Source: Nocardiopsis coralli
Lineage (GTDB): Bacteria > Actinomycetota > Actinomycetes > Streptosporangiales > Streptosporangiaceae
Length of the DNA: 64,000 nt
Reading direction: 5' to 3'
Assembly: GCF_014892575.1 (NCBI RefSeq)
Contig: NZ_JADBGI010000003.1
Span: 296,265 to 360,264 of the forward strand
Position 1 is the stretch's first letter. Each line of letters opens with the position of its first letter. Shown in pieces: positions 60,156-64,000 of the stretch. The translations under genes were made by a program, and so were the position numbers. The notes below the pieces were generated by a model. That model did no database searches. It was not told the origin of the DNA and saw only the letters and a list, made by a program, of their open reading frames with translations.

Positions 60156-61241
60156 ATGTGCGCGACGGTGATCGGCGGTACCGCCACGGAGCTCCCGGGG
60201 ACGGTGATCGACCAGTCCACCCTCGCCTCGCACCTGCCCGAGGGGCACCGGGGTGCGGCGGCGCTGGCCAAGATCGTCGCCGGTTCCGGCATCGAAGAAC
60301 GCCGACTGGCCGTGGACGCCCGCGTGGAGGACGTCGCCTCGTGGCCGACCTCCGTGCGCATGGAACGCTTCCAGCAGGAAGGGCTGCCGCTGGCGCGCGC
60401 CGCGGCGTCGGCGGCGCTGGCGGAGGCGGGAACCGAGCCTGCGGAGGTCGGGCTGTTGTGCCTGGTCTCCTCCACCGGTTACGGCACCCCGGGCGTGGAC
60501 TCGCGGCTGTTGCCCGGGCTGGGGTTGCGGCCCTCGACACGGCGGCTGCTCGTCGGCCACATGGGGTGCTTCGCCGCGCTCCCGGGGCTCGGTGTGTGCG
60601 ACGACCACGTGCGCGCGCACGGGGGTGCGGCTCTGCTGGTCAACCTGGAGCTGTCGTCACTGCACCTGCAACCTCCGCCGTGGGACATCGAGCAGCTGGT
60701 GATCAACTCGCTGTTCGGTGACGCGGCCACGGCCATGGTGCTGCGCCCGGCCGAGCGGGGCAGCGGGCCCGAGGTGATCGACCTGGCCTCCCTGACCGCG
60801 CACGAACTCGAGGGCCACATGAGCTGGCACGTGGGCGACCACGGCTTCCTCATGGGGTTGTCGGCGCGGGTGCCCGACCTCATCGCCGAGGCGCTGCCGG
60901 GGCTCGTCGCCGACCTGCTCGGGCCGCACGGGGTGCGGGTTCCGGACGTCGGTTGGTGGGCGATCCACCCGGGCGGGCGGCGCATCATCGACGCGGCCGA
61001 GGAGTCGCTGTCCCTGGAGCCGGCACAGGTGGCGCCCTCGCGCGAGGTGCTGCGGCGGCTCGGGAACTGTTCCTCGGCCGGACTCCCCCTGGTCATGGAC
61101 TCCATGCTGCGATCGCATCCCCTCGCCGAAGGAGAGTACGGGGTCGCGATGACCTTCGGCCCCGGGCTGACACTGGAGACCGCGCTCCTACGGGGGCGGG
61201 AGGGGACGGCCGGCGATGACGGCCCTGGCGACCACAGCTGA
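60156..61241 (+). CDS. Type III polyketide synthase (chalcone-synthase fold)
   Basis: 361 residues, a KASIII/chalcone-synthase-like homodimer. The catalytic triad is Cys138 in GHMGCFAALPGL, His271 in WWAIHPGGRRII and Asn304 in LGNCSSAGLP. The last GFGPG-like loop reads AMTFGPGLTLE. It condenses malonyl-CoA onto an acyl-CoA starter to make resorcinols, pyrones or naphthalenes; the product is not predictable. A SnoaL-like gene overlaps its end by 26 bp and an O-methyltransferase converges, making a small cluster. Confidence 0.92.
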   Translation: MCATVIGGTATELPGTVIDQSTLASHLPEGHRGAAALAKIVAGSGIEERRLAVDARVEDVASWPTSVRMERFQQEGLPLARAAASAALAEAGTEPAEVGLLCLVSSTGYGTPGVDSRLLPGLGLRPSTRRLLVGHMGCFAALPGLGVCDDHVRAHGGAALLVNLELSSLHLQPPPWDIEQLVINSLFGDAATAMVLRPAERGSGPEVIDLASLTAHELEGHMSWHVGDHGFLMGLSARVPDLIAEALPGLVADLLGPHGVRVPDVGWWAIHPGGRRIIDAAEESLSLEPAQVAPSREVLRRLGNCSSAGLPLVMDSMLRSHPLAEGEYGVAMTFGPGLTLETALLRGREGTAGDDGPGDHS

Positions 61242-61641
61242 GCAGGACCGGACCGAGCTCCTGGACCTGCTCGCCCGGTTCGTGCACTGCCTCGACCGGC
61301 GCGACTTCGAAGGGTACGCGGCGCTGTTCACGCAGGACTGCCGCTTGAGCCTGCCGCACGCCGCTCACCACGGACGGGCCGGGTTGGCCGCGTTCGTCGC
61401 CGCCGACCTGGGCGGATACGCGGCGACCCACCACTCCACCTCCGACCACCTGGTGCGTATCGAAGGTGACACGGCGACGGTGCGGTCGCAGATGCGGGCG
61501 GTGCACCTGCGGTCGGCCCAGGACCCGAAGGACTGGTGGGCGGTCGGCGGGCGCTATGAGCATGCCTTCCGGCGCGAGGCCGGGGGGTGGGCGATCTCGG
61601 CGGTGACGGTCACGCCGGTGTGGATGGACGAGGGGTCGTGA
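61216..61641 (+). CDS. SnoaL-like (NTF2-fold) protein
   Basis: 141 residues, SnoaL_4 type: ELLDLLARFVHCLDRRDFEGYAALFTQDC, HHGRAGLAAFVA and a closing strand GGWAISAVTVTPVW. NTF2-fold proteins include polyketide cyclases, hydroxylases and dehydratases. It starts inside the end of the PKS gene, so it probably modifies the same product. Confidence 0.88.
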   Translation: MTALATTAEQDRTELLDLLARFVHCLDRRDFEGYAALFTQDCRLSLPHAAHHGRAGLAAFVAADLGGYAATHHSTSDHLVRIEGDTATVRSQMRAVHLRSAQDPKDWWAVGGRYEHAFRREAGGWAISAVTVTPVWMDEGS

Positions 61642-61645
61642 GGGC

Positions 61646-62728
61646 TCAGGTTTGCACGACCGCTTCGAGCACCGCGAACCGGCTGTCGGCCACGCGTACC
61701 GATGCGAGTCGTAGGCCCGCCTGTTCCATGAGCTGTGCGTATTCGGCGCGCGTGCGTTCGCGGCCGCCGGAGAGCACGAGCATGGCCAGGTCCGTGGTGC
61801 GTGCGGGGTGCGGGCCGTCGTTGTCGGGCAGGACCGCCTCGACGACCAGGAGGCGTGCGTTGTTGGCGGGCGTGGTGGCCGGGTCCATGGCGCGGCGGCA
61901 GGAACGCAGGATGCGCACGGCTTCCCCGTCGGGCCAGTTGTGCAGGACACCCTTCAACAGGTAGACGTCGCCGCCCTCGGGGACCTCCGCGAAGAAGTCG
62001 CCGGCCACGACGCGGGTTCGCTCGGCCAGGCCCTGTTCGCGGAGGTGGTGCTGTGCCGCTTCGGCCACGCGTGGTACCTCCAGGAGCGTGCCTTCCGCTT
62101 CGGGATGGGCGCGAAGAACCTCCGCGAGGAGGGTTCCGTTGCCGCCGCCGACGTCGACGACCCGGTCCGTGTCGGAGAAGTCGTGAGCCGTGAGGAGGCC
62201 GGGTGCGACGAGGCGGGCGAGGTCGTCCATGGCGCGATCGAAGAGATCACCCTGGGCCGGGTGCTCGTCGAGGTAGGTGTACAGGTCTGTGCCCAGGGCT
62301 TGCGGGATGGAGGGTTCGCCGGTTTCCAGGCTGTGGCCCACTGCGCCGATGACCAGTGGTGCGACGGTGCCGTCCATCTCCAGGACCGCGCGGACGGAGG
62401 CGGGGTGGTCGGAGCGCAGGGGTGCGCCCGCGCGGGTGAGTTGGAATCGGGTTTCTTCTGCGGGCTCGCTCGTGCGCTCGACGATCCCGTCGGAGGCGAG
62501 GAGGGCGAGGAGCCGGTGGAGAGCGTCGGGGTCGCAGCGGAGCTCGGCGGCGAGGTCGTGTGGCGTGCGGGGGTGGTCGGCGAGCAGGTCGCCGAGCCGG
62601 AGTTCCGCCGCGGTCTGGATCGCACGCGCGTGCACGATGCGTTCCCCCAGAGCGAGTAGCGCGTATCCGTCGTCGGTTTGGCTACCGGTTCCGTCGTCGG
62701 TGCCGTCGTCGGTCTCACCCTGGTTCAT
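61646..62728 (-). CDS. SAM-dependent O-methyltransferase (Methyltransf_2)
   Basis: 360 residues: N-terminal dimerisation helices (VHARAIQTAAELRLGDLLADHPRTPHDLAAELRC), then the SAM domain with VVDVGGGNGTLLAEVLRAHP, the GDFF segment and catalytic-type LKGVLHNWPDGEAVRIL. It O-methylates phenolic secondary metabolites in related clusters. Convergent with the PKS-SnoaL pair (stops 4 bp apart). ATG 62728 has GGAGG 10 bases upstream. Confidence 0.92.
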   Translation of the reverse strand: MNQGETDDGTDDGTGSQTDDGYALLALGERIVHARAIQTAAELRLGDLLADHPRTPHDLAAELRCDPDALHRLLALLASDGIVERTSEPAEETRFQLTRAGAPLRSDHPASVRAVLEMDGTVAPLVIGAVGHSLETGEPSIPQALGTDLYTYLDEHPAQGDLFDRAMDDLARLVAPGLLTAHDFSDTDRVVDVGGGNGTLLAEVLRAHPEAEGTLLEVPRVAEAAQHHLREQGLAERTRVVAGDFFAEVPEGGDVYLLKGVLHNWPDGEAVRILRSCRRAMDPATTPANNARLLVVEAVLPDNDGPHPARTTDLAMLVLSGGRERTRAEYAQLMEQAGLRLASVRVADSRFAVLEAVVQT

Positions 62729-62813
62729 GGCCCACAGCCTCCGGTATCCGTTGGGCTGTGTCAGGCCCCCACGCCCGGGCCTGAAAACCTGCTCCCCCAG
62801 GAAAGGCAGCGCG

Positions 62814-62987
62814 ATGCGCCCCCACACCGACGACCTGACCTTCCGCAAGTCCTCCTACAACAGCGGCGGGCGGGAGAACTGCGTAGAGGTCGCCGACCTG
62901 CCCGGCGGCGCGTCAGTCCGCGACACCCAGAACCGCGAACTCGGCCATCCCATGTTCTGCGCCGCCGAGAACGGTCGGCCGCGCTGA
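62814..62987 (+). CDS. DUF397 protein, orphan
   Basis: 57 residues with the DUF397 core FRKSSYNSGGRENCVEVADLPGGASVRDTQN. In actinomycetes these proteins are usually encoded beside an XRE-type helix-turn-helix regulator; none is adjacent here. ATG 62814 follows GGAAAGG. Confidence 0.9.
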   Translation: MRPHTDDLTFRKSSYNSGGRENCVEVADLPGGASVRDTQNRELGHPMFCAAENGRPR

Positions 62988-63619
62988 AGTCAGTGTCCAA
63001 GGAGTCTTGGCAGAGGCTCACACAGCGGCGCCGCGCGCGTCTGAGGTGGGCCGGCTGCCCGCACAGCCTCGGTTGTGGATGGGACGAGGGGCGTTCTGTG
63101 GTGTTGCCTCGGGGTCGGTGGTTCGTCGGGGTCGGGAGTGTAGCCCGGCGGGCCTGCACGCAACCCGCTTCGGCGCCCCACCACGTATCGGGGTGGGAGG
63201 GCAGAGGCGCGGGTGCGCGATCTCCGCCCGAGGCGCCTCGGGGTGTGCGCTCCGGCCCTTGCCCCGGGCTCACCCGACCCGCATCGACGAACCCCTCTTC
63301 GCCCCCGAGGCCCCTGGCAGCCCAAAGGAACGGGTTCAAGAGCCAACTGCAACTGCCCACCCCCTGGGGTGGCCACATTGCGACCAACGCTTGCGGCGTG
63401 TGGGCCCTACTCGCTCCTGCGACGGCAACGGCAACGGCAACGGCGGCCCCGCGCACTCCCGGCGAAGCATTGAATGTCAGGCAGTGGCGGGCGTGCGGTC
63501 GGCCTCCGAGCTCCGAGCTCCGGGTCCGGGATCTGGCTCGGAGATTCTCTGTGATGGGTCGGGGTTGATGGCGCACTTTCCCCGCTTCAGAATACCCGAT
63601 AAAAGGTCCTCCGTGGAGT

Positions 63620-63628
63620 TATCCACAG
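63620..63628 (+). promoter_or_regulatory. DnaA-box-like TTATCCACA
   Basis: A perfect nine-base match to the E. coli DnaA box, single and about 130 bp upstream of the HNH gene. One box is not an origin. Confidence 0.3.
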
Positions 63629-63745
63629 GCTCAATTATGCAGCGTTCGGGGTGGCCATAACCGGGTTTTGTTAATGGCCGCCTCGGGGTGCTGGGTAAGG
63701 GTTGTGTTGCCTTTCGGATACTGCCTTTCTCAAGACTGCTCGGGT

Positions 63746-63751
63746 TATGAT
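63746..63751 (+). promoter_or_regulatory. -10 box of the HNH gene
   Basis: TATGAT ends 6 bp before the ATG at 63758, so transcription probably starts at or next to the start codon (leaderless message). No clear -35. Confidence 0.5.
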
Positions 63752-63757
63752 AGGACC

Positions 63758-64000
63758 ATGACGAACCACACCGCAGCAGCGCACACCGGCCCGGGCGACG
63801 ACCCGGTCGCCGCGCGCGCATTCGCTGCGGTGGAAGAGTTCACGCAGACCTTCCAGGGCGAGATCCCCTTCGGTGCTGCGGGTGAGGTACTGGCACGCGT
63901 GGAAAAGGCCCACGCGTTGATCGATACCCTCACCCTGGCTGTGCTTTCCCCGCTCGCCGCGATGGAATCCTCGGGCGAATTGCTCCACTCCGGCGGGCAG
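63758..64000 (+). CDS. DUF222/HNH endonuclease family protein, 5' part
   Basis: The first 81 residues of a protein running off the right edge. AARAFAAVEEFTQTFQ..GAAGEVLARVEKAHALIDTLTLAVLSPLAAMESSGELL fits the N-terminus of DUF222 proteins, which carry a C-terminal HNH nuclease and occur in several copies in actinobacterial genomes (13E12-type repeats). The HNH motif is not in view, so the call rests on the N-terminus only. Confidence 0.65.
   Translation, partial: MTNHTAAAHTGPGDDPVAARAFAAVEEFTQTFQGEIPFGAAGEVLARVEKAHALIDTLTLAVLSPLAAMESSGELLHSGGQ

Larger units (their letters stand above)
62988..63757. other. About 770 bp without a convincing gene
   Basis: Open frames exist on both strands but their translations are low-complexity and lack codon bias or any known domain. 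The stretch contains a short CGGCAA run (63423-63440), a perfect TTATCCACA (63620-63628) and, nearer the HNH gene, an AT-richer promoter region. Confidence 0.6.

Noticed and set aside
63620..63628. Replication origin
   Set aside because: A single DnaA-box-like sequence with no dnaA, dnaN or box cluster.
63007..63660. 217-codon plus-strand frame and the overlapping minus-strand frame
   Set aside because: Biased, repetitive translation without domain, ribosome site or codon signal.

Overview
The window is GC-rich actinobacterial chromosome, probably from a Nocardiopsis-like or related filamentous actinomycete. This rests on the very high GC content, frequent GTG and TTG starts, and family content: narGHJI with narK, a CYP157-like P450, DUF397, DUF3159, DUF2795, DUF5996, F420/PPOX proteins, and a Ser/Thr kinase with an extracellular domain. 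The genus is an inference from family content; no rRNA is present. The window cuts a P450 gene at the left edge and a DUF222/HNH gene at the right edge. No integrase, transposase, phage gene or CRISPR array was seen.

Layout. 1-4.1 kb: P450 fragment, then a CsoR-type copper operon (copZ, a small membrane protein, copA). 4.2-8.1 kb: two GNAT acetyltransferases, a sodium:amino-acid symporter, DUF5996. 8.1-16.4 kb: respiratory nitrate reductase narGHJI with divergent narK. 16.5-23.4 kb: AviRa-like rRNA methyltransferase, four tRNA genes (Asp twice, Phe, Glu), S4 protein, alpha/beta hydrolase, two related membrane proteins, DEDDh exonuclease, membrane metallophosphoesterase, small metallopeptidase. 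23.6-27.5 kb: MFS exporter, PspC protein, TetR regulator, PPOX protein, mismatch uracil-DNA glycosylase. 27.5-33.6 kb: BlaI/M56 pair and an envelope thiol-redox locus (lipoprotein, CcdA, DsbA-like, divergent GCPTCN membrane protein, ArsO-like monooxygenase), with twin CTAT-N5-ATAG operators in the divergent gap. 33.7-45.9 kb: tRNA-Lys and assorted housekeeping, regulatory and metabolic genes (S9 peptidase, MerR, VOC, thiolase and acyl-CoA ligase, DNA/RNA methyltransferase, TspO-MarR).

46-49 kb is the most unusual part. A Crp/Fnr regulator with an intact cyclic-nucleotide phosphate-binding cassette is followed by a two-helix membrane protein overlapping a divergent class III cyclase. A nearly identical 14-bp motif lies in front of both transcription units. 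Directly behind sits a ten-copy array of a 134-bp repeat.

49-64 kb: DUF418/TetR pair with a perfect 19-bp operator; an MFS exporter and Ser/Thr kinase operon driven by a MerR-type 19-bp-spacer promoter; an ABC importer joined to RutA-like and RutB-like enzymes (probable pyrimidine-type heterocycle use); a small type III polyketide synthase group with a SnoaL-like protein and a convergent O-methyltransferase; an orphan DUF397 protein; about 770 bp without a convincing gene; and the start of a DUF222/HNH protein.
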